A DNA stretch of 64,000 nt from JAXMCK01 sp046349395 (lineage in GTDB: Bacteria > Pseudomonadota > Alphaproteobacteria > Geminicoccales > Geminicoccaceae), in contig JAXMCK010000004.1 in the NCBI GenBank assembly GCA_046349395.1, positions 496,001 to 560,000 of the forward strand. Direction: 5' to 3'. Position numbers and translations under genes: made by a program. The notes beneath the pieces are model-generated. The model saw only the letters and a list, made by a program, of their open reading frames with translations, did no database searches and had not been told where the DNA came from. Positions 16,601-26,121 of the stretch are shown here, piece by piece. Within the stretch, counting starts at the first letter, position 1. Every line of letters begins with the position of its first letter.

Positions 16601-16840
16601 TCAGGCTTTCGGCCGGCTCGGTGCTTCGAGCCGCAGTGGATCGTCTTCGTCCCCGAAGTTGAACAACCGTAGCAGATCATCGGGTAGCGGCGCGTCGAGA
16701 TCGTCGGACATCCAGATCTGCCCTTTGAACAGACCGGGCGGCGGACGCCGACTGCCGGCGTCCTGCCCGAGAGCACGGTTCGCACTTCCGTCCGTTTCCG
16801 CGTCTGTTGGCTCGACTGAACGCCTGTTGCGCTTGGTCAT
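16601..16840 (-). CDS. DUF2281-like orphan antitoxin protein
   Basis: A 79-residue hydrophilic protein. The segment GLFKGQIWMSDDLDAPLPDDLLRLF fits the C-terminal pattern of DUF2281-type antitoxins (GxxKGxIxMxxDFDxPLPDD), in which a disordered tail wraps a PIN-domain toxin. No PIN toxin gene is adjacent: ilvD lies 6 nt upstream on the same strand and the PKHD gene converges from the other side. So it is either an orphan antitoxin or a regulatory protein using the same fold. Confidence 0.6.
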   Translation of the reverse strand: MTKRNRRSVEPTDAETDGSANRALGQDAGSRRPPPGLFKGQIWMSDDLDAPLPDDLLRLFNFGDEDDPLRLEAPSRPKA

Positions 16841-16846
16841 CTCAGC

Positions 16847-18574
16847 TCAGATGTCCGCATAGACCTGCACCTCGGCCTTGCCGCCGGGGTGGGTGACGGC
16901 ACCTTTCTCGGCGGGGCCGACGGTCTGGGCGTATTTCCACAAGGTGCCCGAGGCGTACATGGTCGGGCGGGGCTGCCAGGCGGCGTGGCGGCGCGAGAGT
17001 TCGGCATTGTCCAGCTCGACGTCGAGGGTGCCGGTCTCGGCGTCGATGGCGATGATGTCGCCGTCGCGGAGCAGGCCGATGGGGCCGCCGTCGGCGGCTT
17101 CGGGGCCGACATGGCCGATGCAGAAGCCGCGCGTGGCACCCGAGAAGCGGCCGTCGGTGATGAGCGCCACCTTGTCGCCCATGCCCTGGCCGTAGATGGC
17201 CGAGGTGACGCCCAGCATCTCGCGCATGCCGGGGCCGCCCTTCGGGCCCTCGTAGCGGATCACGAGGACCTCGCCCGGCTGGTACTTCCCGGCCTGGACG
17301 GCGGCCATGCAGTCCTCCTCGCTGTCGAAGACGCGGGCGGGGCCGCGGAACTTCAGGCTCTTGAGTCCGGCGACCTTCACGATTGCGCCCTCGGTGGCGA
17401 GGCTGCCCTTGAGGCCGACCACACCACCCCAGCTCGTGATCGGGTTGGTGGTCGGGCGGACGACGTCCTGCTTCTCGTTCCAGGGCGTGTCGGCGAGGTT
17501 CTCGGCGATGGTGCGGCCGGTGACGGTGATGCAGTCGCCGTGCAGGTAGCCGCCGTCGAGCAGGGCCTTCATCAGGAGCGGCACGCCGCCGACCTCGGCC
17601 AGATCCTTCATCACGTAGCGGCCGGCGGGCTTGAGGTCGCCGATATAGGGCGTGTCACGGAAGATGGCCGCCACCTCGTGCAGGTCGAAGTCGATGCCGC
17701 ACTCGTGCGCGATGGCCGGCAGATGGAGGGCGCCGTTGGTCGAGCCGCCGGAGCAGGCGACGACACGGGCGGCGTTCTCCAAGCTCTTGCGGGTGACGAT
17801 GTCCCGGGGACGGATGCCGGCGGCGAGGAGGGCCATGACGGCCTCGCCCGAGGCCTCGGCCCACTTGTCGCGCGCCTCGAAGGGGGCGGGCGTGCCGGCC
17901 GATCCGGGCAAGGCCAGGCCGATCGCCTCGGAGACGCAGGCCATGGTGTTGGCGGTGAACTGGCCGCCGCAGGAGCCGGCCGAGGGGCAGGCCACCTTCT
18001 CCATGGCCTCGAGGTCCTCGTCGGACAGGCGGCCGACGGCATGCTGGCCTACGGCCTCGAACATGTCCTGGATGGTGACGTCGCGGCCCTGCCATTTGCC
18101 GGGCAGGATCGAGCCGCCATACATGAAGACGGCGGGCACGTTGAGGCGGACCATCGCCATCATGATGCCGGGCAGGGACTTGTCGCAGCCGGCGAGGCCG
18201 ACCAGGGCGTCGTAGGCGTGGCCGCGGACGGTGAGCTCGGTCGAATCGGCGATCACCTCGCGGCTGACGAGCGAGGCCTTCATGCCCTGATGGCCCATGG
18301 CGATGCCGTCGGTGACGGTGATCGTCGTGAACTCGCGGGGTGTGCCGCCGGCCTTGGCGACGCCGCGCTTCACCGCCTGCGCCTGCCGCCCCAGCGCAAT
18401 GTTGCAGGGGGCGGCTTCGTTCCAGGTGGTGACGACGCCGACGAAGGGCCGGGCGATGTCGTCCTTCGAGAGGCCCATGGCGTAGTAGTAGGAGCGGTGC
18501 GGCGCCCGCTCGGGCCCGACCGAGCTGTGCCGGCTCGGCATCTTCGTCTTGTCGAACACGGTCGTCGTCGCCAT
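16847..18574 (-). CDS. ilvD: Dihydroxy-acid dehydratase
   Basis: A 575-residue IlvD/Edd-family enzyme that converts 2,3-dihydroxy-3-methylbutanoate (and the methylpentanoate analogue) to 2-oxo acids in valine and isoleucine synthesis. The iron-sulfur ligands expected for IlvD are Cys57 (APCNIALG), Cys130 (LAGCDKSLPG) and Cys202 (PSAGSCGGQF); TDGIAMGHQGM is also typical. It starts with ATG after AGGCAGGG. The DNA shows no nearby attenuator or riboswitch. The tail of the gene abuts the small antitoxin-like gene, with which it may be co-transcribed. Confidence 0.97.
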   Translation of the reverse strand: MATTTVFDKTKMPSRHSSVGPERAPHRSYYYAMGLSKDDIARPFVGVVTTWNEAAPCNIALGRQAQAVKRGVAKAGGTPREFTTITVTDGIAMGHQGMKASLVSREVIADSTELTVRGHAYDALVGLAGCDKSLPGIMMAMVRLNVPAVFMYGGSILPGKWQGRDVTIQDMFEAVGQHAVGRLSDEDLEAMEKVACPSAGSCGGQFTANTMACVSEAIGLALPGSAGTPAPFEARDKWAEASGEAVMALLAAGIRPRDIVTRKSLENAARVVACSGGSTNGALHLPAIAHECGIDFDLHEVAAIFRDTPYIGDLKPAGRYVMKDLAEVGGVPLLMKALLDGGYLHGDCITVTGRTIAENLADTPWNEKQDVVRPTTNPITSWGGVVGLKGSLATEGAIVKVAGLKSLKFRGPARVFDSEEDCMAAVQAGKYQPGEVLVIRYEGPKGGPGMREMLGVTSAIYGQGMGDKVALITDGRFSGATRGFCIGHVGPEAADGGPIGLLRDGDIIAIDAETGTLDVELDNAELSRRHAAWQPRPTMYASGTLWKYAQTVGPAEKGAVTHPGGKAEVQVYADI

Positions 18575-18629
18575 CGCCCTGCCTCACCTGCCGGCTGAAG
18601 TTTCGGTGACAGTAGGAAGACCGGGCCGG

Positions 18630-19856
18630 CTAGACCAGCCCTGCCCGCCGCTCGTCGAGGAAGGCGCGCACGGCAGGGTCGTCGCTGAGGTCGGCGGCGC
18701 GATAGTAGGCGATGGCGGCCTCGTCATTGCGGTCGAGGGTGGCCAGGAGATGGGCGCGAAGGGCCCAGAATGGCTGGTAGCCGTCGACAAGCTCGGCGGG
18801 GATGGTCTCCAGCATCGCCAAGCCGGCGACGGGGCCATGGCACTCGGCGACGGCGGCGGCACGGCCGACGAGGGCGCCGGCGGTCGGCGAGAGGCGGACG
18901 AGGCCTTCATAGAGCAGGGCCACCGCCCGCCATTCCGTGCGCCCGGTGACGGCCCGCTGCGCGTGGACCGACTGGATCGCGGCCTCGAGCTGGAAGCGAC
19001 CGATGCGGTTCGCGGCGCGCGCCCGGGTCAGCTCCGCCTCGGCATCGACGATGAGGTCGCGGCTCCACAGGGCGGCGTCCTGGCGTTCCAGGGGCACGAA
19101 GCCGCCCGCGGCATCGCGCCGTGCCGGCCGACGCGCCTCGCAGTAGAGCATGAGGGCCAGGAGGCCACGGCTCTCGGGCTCGTCCGGCAGCAGGGAGGCG
19201 GCGATGCGGCCGAGATGGAGCCCCTCGTCGGCGAGGTCGCGGCGCTTCGGGTCGGCACCGGCGACATCGTCCCAGCCGCTGCCATAGGCGGCGTAGATGG
19301 CCTCCAGCACGGCCTCGAGCCGCGGTTCCAGCTCGTCGCGTCCCGGCACCTCGAAGCGGATCCCGGCGTCGCGGATCTTGGCCTTGGCGCGGACGAGGCG
19401 CTGGCCCAGGGCGGCGGGGGCTACCAGGAAGGCACGGGCGATCCGGACGGCGTCGAGGCCCAGCACGGTCTGCAGCATGAGCGGTGCGCGGACCGCTTCG
19501 TCGATCGCCGGATGGGCGCAGACGAACAACAGCTTAAGCCGCTCGTCGCCGAGCTGATCGGGTGTGTCCTCGGCCGCCTCCTCGGCGAGGAGGACCAAGG
19601 TCGGGACCGAGTCGGCGCGCACGCGCTCGTGGCGCCAGCCATGGCCGAGATGGCGGCGAGCAGCGGTGACGAGCCAGGCTTCGGGACGGTCGGGGATGCC
19701 GCGGACTGGCCAGGTCTCGAGGGCGGTGCGGAAGGCCTCGGCCAGCGCGTCTTCGGCGGCGGCGAGGTTGCGCGAGCGCGCGGCCAGCCACGCCACCATG
19801 CGGCCATAGGCGACGCGCGCCGCGACCTCGGCAGCCCGGCGCGCGTCGTTCTCCAT
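18630..19856 (-). CDS. ECF RNA polymerase sigma factor, ECF42 type
   Basis: A 408-residue sigma factor with region 2 (about 12-75, AEDALAEAFRTALETWP) and region 4 (about 110-170, APLMLQTVLGLDAVRIARAFL ... QRLVRAKAKIR), followed by a long helical extension of about 220 residues with TPR-like features (DUF6596). This layout, together with YCII/DGPF-domain genes directly upstream, defines the ECF42 group, which lacks an anti-sigma factor and whose C-terminal extension is needed for activity. It is 8 nt downstream of the YCII gene 19865-20221, so they form one operon. The signal it answers is unknown. Confidence 0.88.
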   Translation of the reverse strand: MENDARRAAEVAARVAYGRMVAWLAARSRNLAAAEDALAEAFRTALETWPVRGIPDRPEAWLVTAARRHLGHGWRHERVRADSVPTLVLLAEEAAEDTPDQLGDERLKLLFVCAHPAIDEAVRAPLMLQTVLGLDAVRIARAFLVAPAALGQRLVRAKAKIRDAGIRFEVPGRDELEPRLEAVLEAIYAAYGSGWDDVAGADPKRRDLADEGLHLGRIAASLLPDEPESRGLLALMLYCEARRPARRDAAGGFVPLERQDAALWSRDLIVDAEAELTRARAANRIGRFQLEAAIQSVHAQRAVTGRTEWRAVALLYEGLVRLSPTAGALVGRAAAVAECHGPVAGLAMLETIPAELVDGYQPFWALRAHLLATLDRNDEAAIAYYRAADLSDDPAVRAFLDERRAGLV

Positions 19857-19864
19857 GGCCGTGC

Positions 19865-20221
19865 TCAGGTCGGCATCCGGCCGAGGGTGGGACGCACCTC
19901 GACCGCGCCGGTGGCGGCACCGGGGCAGCGCTCGGCCCAGTCGAGAGCGCTGTCGAGGTCAGGCACCTCGATGACGAAGAAGCCGCCGAGGCGCTCCTTG
20001 GTGTCGGCATAGGGCCCGTCCTGGACCATGCGGCGGCCGTCGCGCACACGAACGGTGGTGGCGGCATGCGGCGGCTGCAGCCCCTCGCCGCCGACGAGGA
20101 TCCCGGCGTCGCGGAGTGCTGCCGCATAGTGGGTCCAGGCACCCCAGTAGGCGGGTGCCTCCTCCGACTCGCGACGGGCGAACTCGGCCTCGGTCTCGTA
20201 GATCGCGATCATGTACTGCAT
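19865..20221 (-). CDS. YCII-related (DGPF domain) protein
   Basis: A 118-residue cytoplasmic protein of the YCII/DGPF family: MQYMIAIYE start, VRVRDGRRMVQDGPYADTKERLGGFFVIEVPDLDSALDWA, and AVEVRP near the end. The DGPY wording is the family's DGPF motif. These small dimeric alpha/beta proteins are the regular genomic partners of ECF41/42 sigma factors and are among their transcriptional targets. GGGGGAG precedes the ATG. The catalytic activity, if any, is unknown. Confidence 0.9.
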   Translation of the reverse strand: MQYMIAIYETEAEFARRESEEAPAYWGAWTHYAAALRDAGILVGGEGLQPPHAATTVRVRDGRRMVQDGPYADTKERLGGFFVIEVPDLDSALDWAERCPGAATGAVEVRPTLGRMPT

Positions 20222-20239
20222 GGCGCTCGCTCCCCCACC

Positions 20240-20659
20240 TCAGCGCATCGCCGGGGCCGGATGGGCCGGCCGGACCTCCACGGCACCCGTCGCAGCGGCC
20301 GGCGCCCTGGCGGCCCAGGAGAGCGCCGCGTCGAGATCCGGCACGTCGATCATGAAGTAGCCGCCGAGCTGCTCCGCGGCCACCGCGACGGGGCCGTTCG
20401 TCACCGAGCCGCCGACGCGGACGGTACGGGCGTCGTCACCCCAGCGCAGCGCCTGGCCGCCCTTCAGGATGCCGGCCTGCTGCATGGCACCGGCAAAGGC
20501 GGCGTAGGAGGCCCAGTAGTCCTTGGCGCGGGCGGGGTCGGTGCGGGCGGCGAGGTCGGGGTCGGACTCATAGATGAGGATGGTGAAGGGCTCTGCTGAG
20601 AGGGGCGGTGCGCTGCCGAGCAGCATTGCGGATGCGGTGAAGAGAGCGCGGATGGACAT
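20240..20659 (-). CDS. Exported YCII-related protein
   Basis: A 139-residue paralogue of the neighbouring YCII protein with an added signal peptide: MSIRALFTASAMLLGSAPPLSA, cleavage at LSA-EP. The mature part keeps the fold signature (TVRVGGSVTNGPVAVAAEQLGGYFMIDVPDLDAALSWA ... GAVEVRP) but with NGP in place of DGP, so the conserved acidic residue is lost. It is the first gene of the three-gene run ending with the sigma factor, 18 nt before the next gene. An exported YCII protein is unusual; it could work as a periplasmic ligand-binding partner in the same response. Confidence 0.82.
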   Translation of the reverse strand: MSIRALFTASAMLLGSAPPLSAEPFTILIYESDPDLAARTDPARAKDYWASYAAFAGAMQQAGILKGGQALRWGDDARTVRVGGSVTNGPVAVAAEQLGGYFMIDVPDLDAALSWAARAPAAATGAVEVRPAHPAPAMR

Positions 20660-20865
20660 GGATCGGCTCCGTGGTTGCGCACGGACGGTTCCGTGCTCGT
20701 CAGGTGGAGCCGCGAGCCGTCGCCGTTTCGACATCGCCTCCCTAGATTTCTTGCCGGCAGGCCGCAGTTCCCCCGACGGTTGTGCCGGCGGGCCGCTGAG
20801 CGGTTGGCGTCGGCGACGGCGGGGTCTAGGGGTGTCGGACGACGCAGCGTTCAGGCGGAGACCGC

Positions 20866-21744
20866 ATGCTGGCGCGCGAGATCGCGGCCCTTCACTATCC
20901 GGGACCGGTGCGCCGGCTCCGCCGCATCCTGTGGCAGTCCTACTACCACTTCATGAAGGACGACGCCTTCACGCTGGCCGGCAACATCGCCTACATGGCG
21001 ATCTTCTCGGTGTTCCCCTTCCTCATCTTCCTGATCGCGATCGCCGGCATGCTGGGCCACGGCGAGGCCGCCAGCCGCTCGATCGAGCTGGCGATGCAGG
21101 TGATGCCGCCGGACGTGGCGGAGTCGCTGCGCCCGGCGATCGACGAGGTGGTGAGCGGCCCCAGCCGCAGCCTCGTCACCTTCAGCATCCTCGTCACGAT
21201 CTGGACCGCATCCTCGGGCGTCGAGAGCCTGCGCCACGCCCTCAACCGCGCCTATGACGTGAAGGACCCGCCCTCCTACTGGCGTTCGCGCCTGCAGAGC
21301 ATCCTGATTACGATCGTCGGCGCCATCGTGCTGCTGGCGGCGACGCTGCTCCTGATCATCATCCCGATCACCTTCGACGTCGCGACCTTCATCCTCGACA
21401 AGCCGATCGATCGCGACACCTTCTACGCCAGCGAGCAGTACCTCGTGGGCATCGGGCTGCTGCTCGTGCTGCTGATGGTGTTCTATAAGGTGCTGCCGAA
21501 CGAGCGGCTCTATGCCGTCGAGATCGTGCCCGGCGCCCTGCTCGCCTGGGTCATCTGGGTGGCGGCCCAGTATCTGTACACGCTCTACATCCGCACCGTA
21601 CCCAGCTACAGCGTCACCTATGGCAGCCTGGGCGGCGTGATCGTGACCCTGCTCTTCTTCTATATTTCCGCACTGCTGTTCATTTTTGGTGCCGAGTTCA
21701 ACAGCGTGCTCAAGCGGCGACGGGAAAACCGCGAGCCCCTTTAA
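20866..21744 (+). CDS. YihY/BrkB family inner-membrane protein
   Basis: A 292-residue polytopic protein with about six membrane segments (around 45-65, 102-125, 143-170, 185-210, 220-245, 255-280). Family features are the amphipathic DDAFTLAGNIAYMAIFSVFPFLIF entry segment, the YGSLGGVIVTLLFFYISALLFIFGAEFN C-terminal block and LNRAYDV between. BrkB was first described in Bordetella serum resistance and is often mis-annotated as RNase BN; the biochemical function is unknown. It stands alone, upstream of the hybrid kinase on the same strand with a 110-nt gap. Confidence 0.9.
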   Translation: MLAREIAALHYPGPVRRLRRILWQSYYHFMKDDAFTLAGNIAYMAIFSVFPFLIFLIAIAGMLGHGEAASRSIELAMQVMPPDVAESLRPAIDEVVSGPSRSLVTFSILVTIWTASSGVESLRHALNRAYDVKDPPSYWRSRLQSILITIVGAIVLLAATLLLIIIPITFDVATFILDKPIDRDTFYASEQYLVGIGLLLVLLMVFYKVLPNERLYAVEIVPGALLAWVIWVAAQYLYTLYIRTVPSYSVTYGSLGGVIVTLLFFYISALLFIFGAEFNSVLKRRRENREPL

Positions 21745-21854
21745 CCGTGCTCCAACTGTCCCCCGGTATGCGGGGAAAATCCGATTTCGAGTGCGCGGAA
21801 CGTGTGGACGGCCTATTAACCACCGATTGAATTGCCCTGAGCAAGGCGCCCATT

Positions 21855-24494
21855 ATGCGTAGCGCTACCGCCTCCACGATGAGGCGTCGCCTCGTCGGCG
21901 GCTTGGCCTGCCTTCTGGCGCTCTCCGTGCTCATCAATTTCGCCGTCCTGGCCCTTCTGGTGCTGCCCGGCTTTTCCGAGATCGAGCGCCAGCAGGCCGA
22001 GCAGAGCCTCGCCAGGGTCCAGGACGCGCTGCGCCACGATCTCGACCATGTCGGCTCGCTGGCCAACGACTATGCGGTGTGGGACGCGACCTGGAGCTAC
22101 ATCCAGAAACCGAACGACGCCTATCTTTACGAGAACTACTCGGCCGTTCCGTTGGAGAATCTGGGCGTCGACATCGTCGTCCTGCTCGACGCGACCGGCA
22201 AGGTCGTCCATGCCGGCATGCTGAAGGACGACGAGATCACGCCGCCACCGCAGAAGCTGGTCGAGGACCTGACGGCGCTGCGGCGCCATTTCCAGGCCGA
22301 CGGCGTGCCCGAGGCGGCCGAGCAGACGATCATCGACAGCGCCGTCGGCCCACTCCTCGTCGGCATGCGCTCGATCCTGCACACGGACGGCAGCGGGCCC
22401 GCGGCCGGTACCGAGATCTTCGCCAAGCGCCTCGGCCAGGAAGAGTTCAAGGAGATCGCGGGACGCGTCCACGAGTCGTTGGCCGTGCATCTGCCGGACG
22501 GCGACCTGCCGGCGGACTTCGCCGAGGCGGCCCCGCTCCTGGCCGACCCCAAGGCAGGCCCGATGGTGGTCACGCTCGACGACGACCGGATGGCCGCCTA
22601 CGGCGTCGTCCGCGACATCGAAGGCGACCCGCAGATCATCATGCGGGTCGACACGCCGCGCGACGTGTCCGAGATCGCGTGGCGCACACTGGCACTGGCC
22701 TCGCTCGGCTTCGCCGCGGCGACCGCCATCGTGCTGGCGGCGTGTTGGTTCGGCGTGCGCAAGGTCCTGTTCGATCCGCTGGTCAAGCTGACGCGGCGGA
22801 TCTCCGCCATGCAGCGGAGCGGCGACCTCTCGAGCGCGCTTGCCCTCGACCGCACGGACGAACTCGGCGTGCTGGCCGGCGAGTTGGACCGCATGCGCCA
22901 GGATCTGGCGGCCGCACGCGAGCGGCTGCAGCAGCTACTAGCGGGCAGCCCGGTCGTCATCTACCGCCGGGAGGCCGGAAAAGACGGCAAGATCAGCTTC
23001 GTCAGCGAGAACGCACGGCGCGTCTTCGGCATGGAGCCGGAGGCACTGACGGGCGATCCGAACGCATGGATGGAGCACGTGGTCGAGGCCGATCGGGAGC
23101 GGCTCGTGGCCAGCCGGTCGGCGGCGCGCATCGGCACGCTCTCGGTGACGGAATACCGGATCCACGACCATGCCGGCCGCGAGCGGTGGGTGCAGGACGA
23201 ACTGCGCGCCGTCACCGACGAGAGGTGGCGGATCGTGGCCTATGTCGGTTCCTGGACCGAGATCACGCAGCTGAAGGCGGCCCAGGCCAAGCTCGAGCAC
23301 CAGGCCAAGGCCATGGAGGACCTGGCGCACAAGGCCGAGCAGGCGAACAGGGCGAAGTCGGCCTTCCTCGCCACCATGAGCCACGAGATCCGCACACCGC
23401 TGAACGGCGTGCTGGGTGCTCTGGGGCTGCTCAGCGAGACGGAGAAGAGGACCGAGGAGTCGCGCCTTCTCGACACGGCGCGGCACAGTGCGGAGGCCCT
23501 GCTCCTCATCATCAACGACATCCTCGACTTCTCACGCATCGAGGCCGGCAAACTGTCGCTGGAGCTGGGTCCGGTCGCCATCCTGCCGATGGCCCAGGCG
23601 GTGGTCGATCTCTGCGCGGTGCAGGCGAAGGCGAAGCATCTGCGGCTCACCCTCGAGGTGGCACCGACCATGCCGCGGCACGTCGTCGGCGATGCCGGGC
23701 GCCTGCGGCAGATGCTGCTGAACTTCGTCACCAATGCGATCAAGTTCACCGACGAGGGCGAAGTGCGGGTCAGTATCGCGCCCGCCGCCGTCGAGGGCAC
23801 CTACCGCTTCGCGGTCACCGATACGGGCATCGGCATCCCGCCCGAGCGGCAGGGCGACCTGTTCCGCGACTTCTCGCAGCTGCGTGGACCCGGACGGCAC
23901 CATATCGGCGGGACGGGCCTGGGCCTCGCCATCACCAAGCGCCTCGCCTCCGTGATGGGCGGGAGCGTGGGTGTGGAGAGCAGCGCCGGCCGCGGCAGCA
24001 AGTTCTGGTTCGACGTGCCGTTGGGTGCCGCCGCCGCGACCTCCCTGCCCGACCGGCGCGGCAACGTGGCGCTGGCACCGGTGCTGGTCCAGGGCCGTGC
24101 ACCGAGGCTCCTGGTGGCCGACGACAATACGGCGAACCTGCTGCTGGCGCGGGCCATGCTGGAGCGCCTGGGCTGCCGGGTCGACACGGTGAGCGACGGG
24201 GCCGCCGCGATGCACGCCGTGAAGGAGCAGCCCTACGACGCGGTGCTGATGGACGTGTCGATGCCGGTGCTGGACGGCGTGGAGGCCACGCGCCGGCTCC
24301 GCGAGGAGGGCTTCGCCCTGCCGATCGTCGCCGTCACGGCCAATGCCGCCCCGGAGGACCATCGCCTCTACCGCAGCCAGGGCATGACCGACTGTCTCGT
24401 GAAGCCCTACGACCGGGCGACGCTCCGGACGGTGCTCGTCCGCCATCTGGGCGACGAGGGAGAGGAATCCGCGACCACGTTGCGGACGGGCTGA
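21855..24494 (+). CDS. CHASE4-HAMP-PAS hybrid sensor histidine kinase
   Basis: An 879-residue membrane kinase. In order: membrane segment about 15-38; periplasmic CHASE4 domain (NDYAVWDATWSYI near 73); membrane segment about 275-297; HAMP about 300-350; PAS about 355-470 (VSENARRVFGMEPEALTG); a short coiled coil; HisKA with His510 in SHEIRTPLNG; HATPase with NAIKFT, DTGIGIP and GGTGLGLAI; and a C-terminal receiver with the DD pair (LVADDNTANLL), phospho-acceptor Asp800 (LMDVSMPVLDG) and LVKPYD. All residues needed for phosphorelay are present, but no Hpt domain or partner regulator lies next to it. The signal sensed by CHASE4 is unknown. Confidence 0.93.
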   Translation: MRSATASTMRRRLVGGLACLLALSVLINFAVLALLVLPGFSEIERQQAEQSLARVQDALRHDLDHVGSLANDYAVWDATWSYIQKPNDAYLYENYSAVPLENLGVDIVVLLDATGKVVHAGMLKDDEITPPPQKLVEDLTALRRHFQADGVPEAAEQTIIDSAVGPLLVGMRSILHTDGSGPAAGTEIFAKRLGQEEFKEIAGRVHESLAVHLPDGDLPADFAEAAPLLADPKAGPMVVTLDDDRMAAYGVVRDIEGDPQIIMRVDTPRDVSEIAWRTLALASLGFAAATAIVLAACWFGVRKVLFDPLVKLTRRISAMQRSGDLSSALALDRTDELGVLAGELDRMRQDLAAARERLQQLLAGSPVVIYRREAGKDGKISFVSENARRVFGMEPEALTGDPNAWMEHVVEADRERLVASRSAARIGTLSVTEYRIHDHAGRERWVQDELRAVTDERWRIVAYVGSWTEITQLKAAQAKLEHQAKAMEDLAHKAEQANRAKSAFLATMSHEIRTPLNGVLGALGLLSETEKRTEESRLLDTARHSAEALLLIINDILDFSRIEAGKLSLELGPVAILPMAQAVVDLCAVQAKAKHLRLTLEVAPTMPRHVVGDAGRLRQMLLNFVTNAIKFTDEGEVRVSIAPAAVEGTYRFAVTDTGIGIPPERQGDLFRDFSQLRGPGRHHIGGTGLGLAITKRLASVMGGSVGVESSAGRGSKFWFDVPLGAAAATSLPDRRGNVALAPVLVQGRAPRLLVADDNTANLLLARAMLERLGCRVDTVSDGAAAMHAVKEQPYDAVLMDVSMPVLDGVEATRRLREEGFALPIVAVTANAAPEDHRLYRSQGMTDCLVKPYDRATLRTVLVRHLGDEGEESATTLRTG

Positions 24495-24498
24495 CCGT

Positions 24499-26121
24499 TC
24501 AGGCCACCGCGGCGGCCACGGGCCGGGCCTCGTTGCGCAGGGCCGCCGCCATGAGAGTGCGGGTGTAGGGGCTCTCGGGCCGGTCGAAGATGCGCTCTGT
24601 GGGGCCGCGCTCGACGATCTTGCCGTCCTTCATCACCAGCACCTCGTGGCTCATGGCGCGGATGACGCGCAGATCGTGGCTGATGAAGAGATAGGCGAGG
24701 CCGTAGCGGGTCTGCAGGTCGCGCAAGAGATCGACGATCTGGGCCTGGACGGACATATCGAGCGCCGAGGTCGGCTCGTCGAGCACGACGAAGCGCGGCT
24801 TCAGCACCATGGCACGGGCGATGCTGATCCGCTGCCGCTGGCCGCCCGAGAACTCGTGCGGATAGCGGTCCATGGTGGCGGGGTCGATGCCGACCTCCTC
24901 CAGGATCCCGGCGACCAGCTTGCGGCGATCCTTCGCGTCCGCGCCGATCCGATGCAGCGCCAGGCCCTCCTCGACGATCTGGGCGACCGAGAGACGCGGG
25001 CTGAGGCTGCCGAACGGGTCCTGGAAGACGATCTGCATCTCGCGCCGCAGCGGCCGCAACTCGTTCCAGGAGAGACCCTGGAGCGGCCGGTCGGCGAATA
25101 TGATGTCGCCTTGGCTCTGGATGAGACGCAGAAGGGCGAGGCCGAGCGTCGACTTGCCGGAGCCGCTCTCGCCGACCACACCCACGGTGTGGCCCTCGCG
25201 GACCGTGAGGTCGACGCCGTCGACGGCCCGGATCGCGTCGACCTGCCGTTTCAGGATGCCGCGGCGGACCGGGAAATGGACCTTCACGTCCCTGCCGGTG
25301 ACGAGCGGCTTCGCCGCGGGGTCGGCGGGCCGCGGCGTGCCCTTGGGCTCGGACGCCAGGAGGTGGCGGGTGTAGGCGTGGCGCGGGTTGGTGAAGACCG
25401 TCTCGACCGACCCCTGCTCGACCATCTCGCCCTTGGTCATCACGGCGACGCGGTCGGCGAAGGAGCGGACGATGGTGAGGTCGTGGGTGACGAGCAGCAC
25501 GGCCATGCCGAGCCGCGCCTGCAGGTCCTTGATGAGCTTGAGGATCTGCGCCTGGATGGTGACGTCGAGTGCCGTCGTCGGCTCGTCGGCGATCAGCAGG
25601 TCGGGCTCGTTCGCCAACGCCATGGCGATCATCACGCGCTGGCGCTGGCCGCCTGAAAGCTGGTGCGGGTAGGAGGCGAGACGCTCCTCGGGGCGGGCGA
25701 TGCCGACGAGGTGCAAGAGTTCCAGCGCCCGGGCGCGGGCGGCCGCACGGCCGAGGCCGCGGTGGATGAAGAGCACCTCGCTGATCTGCCGCTCGACCGT
25801 GTGCAGCGGATTCAGCGAGGTCATCGGCTCCTGGAAGATCATGCCGGCGCGGTCGCCGCGCAGGCGCCGGAGCACGCGCTCCGGGGCGCCGACGATCTCC
25901 TGGCCGTCGAGCCTGATCGAGCCTTCGGGGTGCCGCGCCTTCGGATAGGGCAGCAGCTGCAGGAGCGAGAGGGCGGTGACCGACTTGCCCGAGCCGCTCT
26001 CGCCGACAATGGCCAGGGTCTGGCCGCGGTCGAGGTCGAAGGAGACGCGCTTCACGGCTTCCAGCACGCGGCCCTCGACCGCGAAGGTCACCGAGAGATC
26101 TTTGACCTGGAGGAGCGGCAT
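24499..26121 (-). CDS. yejF: Peptide ABC transporter, dual ATP-binding protein
   Basis: A 540-residue protein with two complete ABC domains (about 1-260 and 275-530), each with Walker A (GESGSGKS), signature (SGGQRQR) and Walker B (LLIADEP / FVVLDEP). The fused tandem arrangement is that of YejF, which powers uptake of oligopeptides and, in E. coli, of microcin C. It starts inside the stop of yejE (1-nt overlap) and is the last gene of the yejABEF run; the convergent hybrid kinase gene ends 4 nt away. Confidence 0.94.
   Translation of the reverse strand: MPLLQVKDLSVTFAVEGRVLEAVKRVSFDLDRGQTLAIVGESGSGKSVTALSLLQLLPYPKARHPEGSIRLDGQEIVGAPERVLRRLRGDRAGMIFQEPMTSLNPLHTVERQISEVLFIHRGLGRAAARARALELLHLVGIARPEERLASYPHQLSGGQRQRVMIAMALANEPDLLIADEPTTALDVTIQAQILKLIKDLQARLGMAVLLVTHDLTIVRSFADRVAVMTKGEMVEQGSVETVFTNPRHAYTRHLLASEPKGTPRPADPAAKPLVTGRDVKVHFPVRRGILKRQVDAIRAVDGVDLTVREGHTVGVVGESGSGKSTLGLALLRLIQSQGDIIFADRPLQGLSWNELRPLRREMQIVFQDPFGSLSPRLSVAQIVEEGLALHRIGADAKDRRKLVAGILEEVGIDPATMDRYPHEFSGGQRQRISIARAMVLKPRFVVLDEPTSALDMSVQAQIVDLLRDLQTRYGLAYLFISHDLRVIRAMSHEVLVMKDGKIVERGPTERIFDRPESPYTRTLMAAALRNEARPVAAAVA

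Noticed and set aside
16889..18598. A 569-codon open frame antisense to ilvD
   Set aside because: It mirrors ilvD in a GC-rich genome, is composed of Gly/Ala/Val/Asp-rich sequence with no motif, and ilvD itself is unmistakable.
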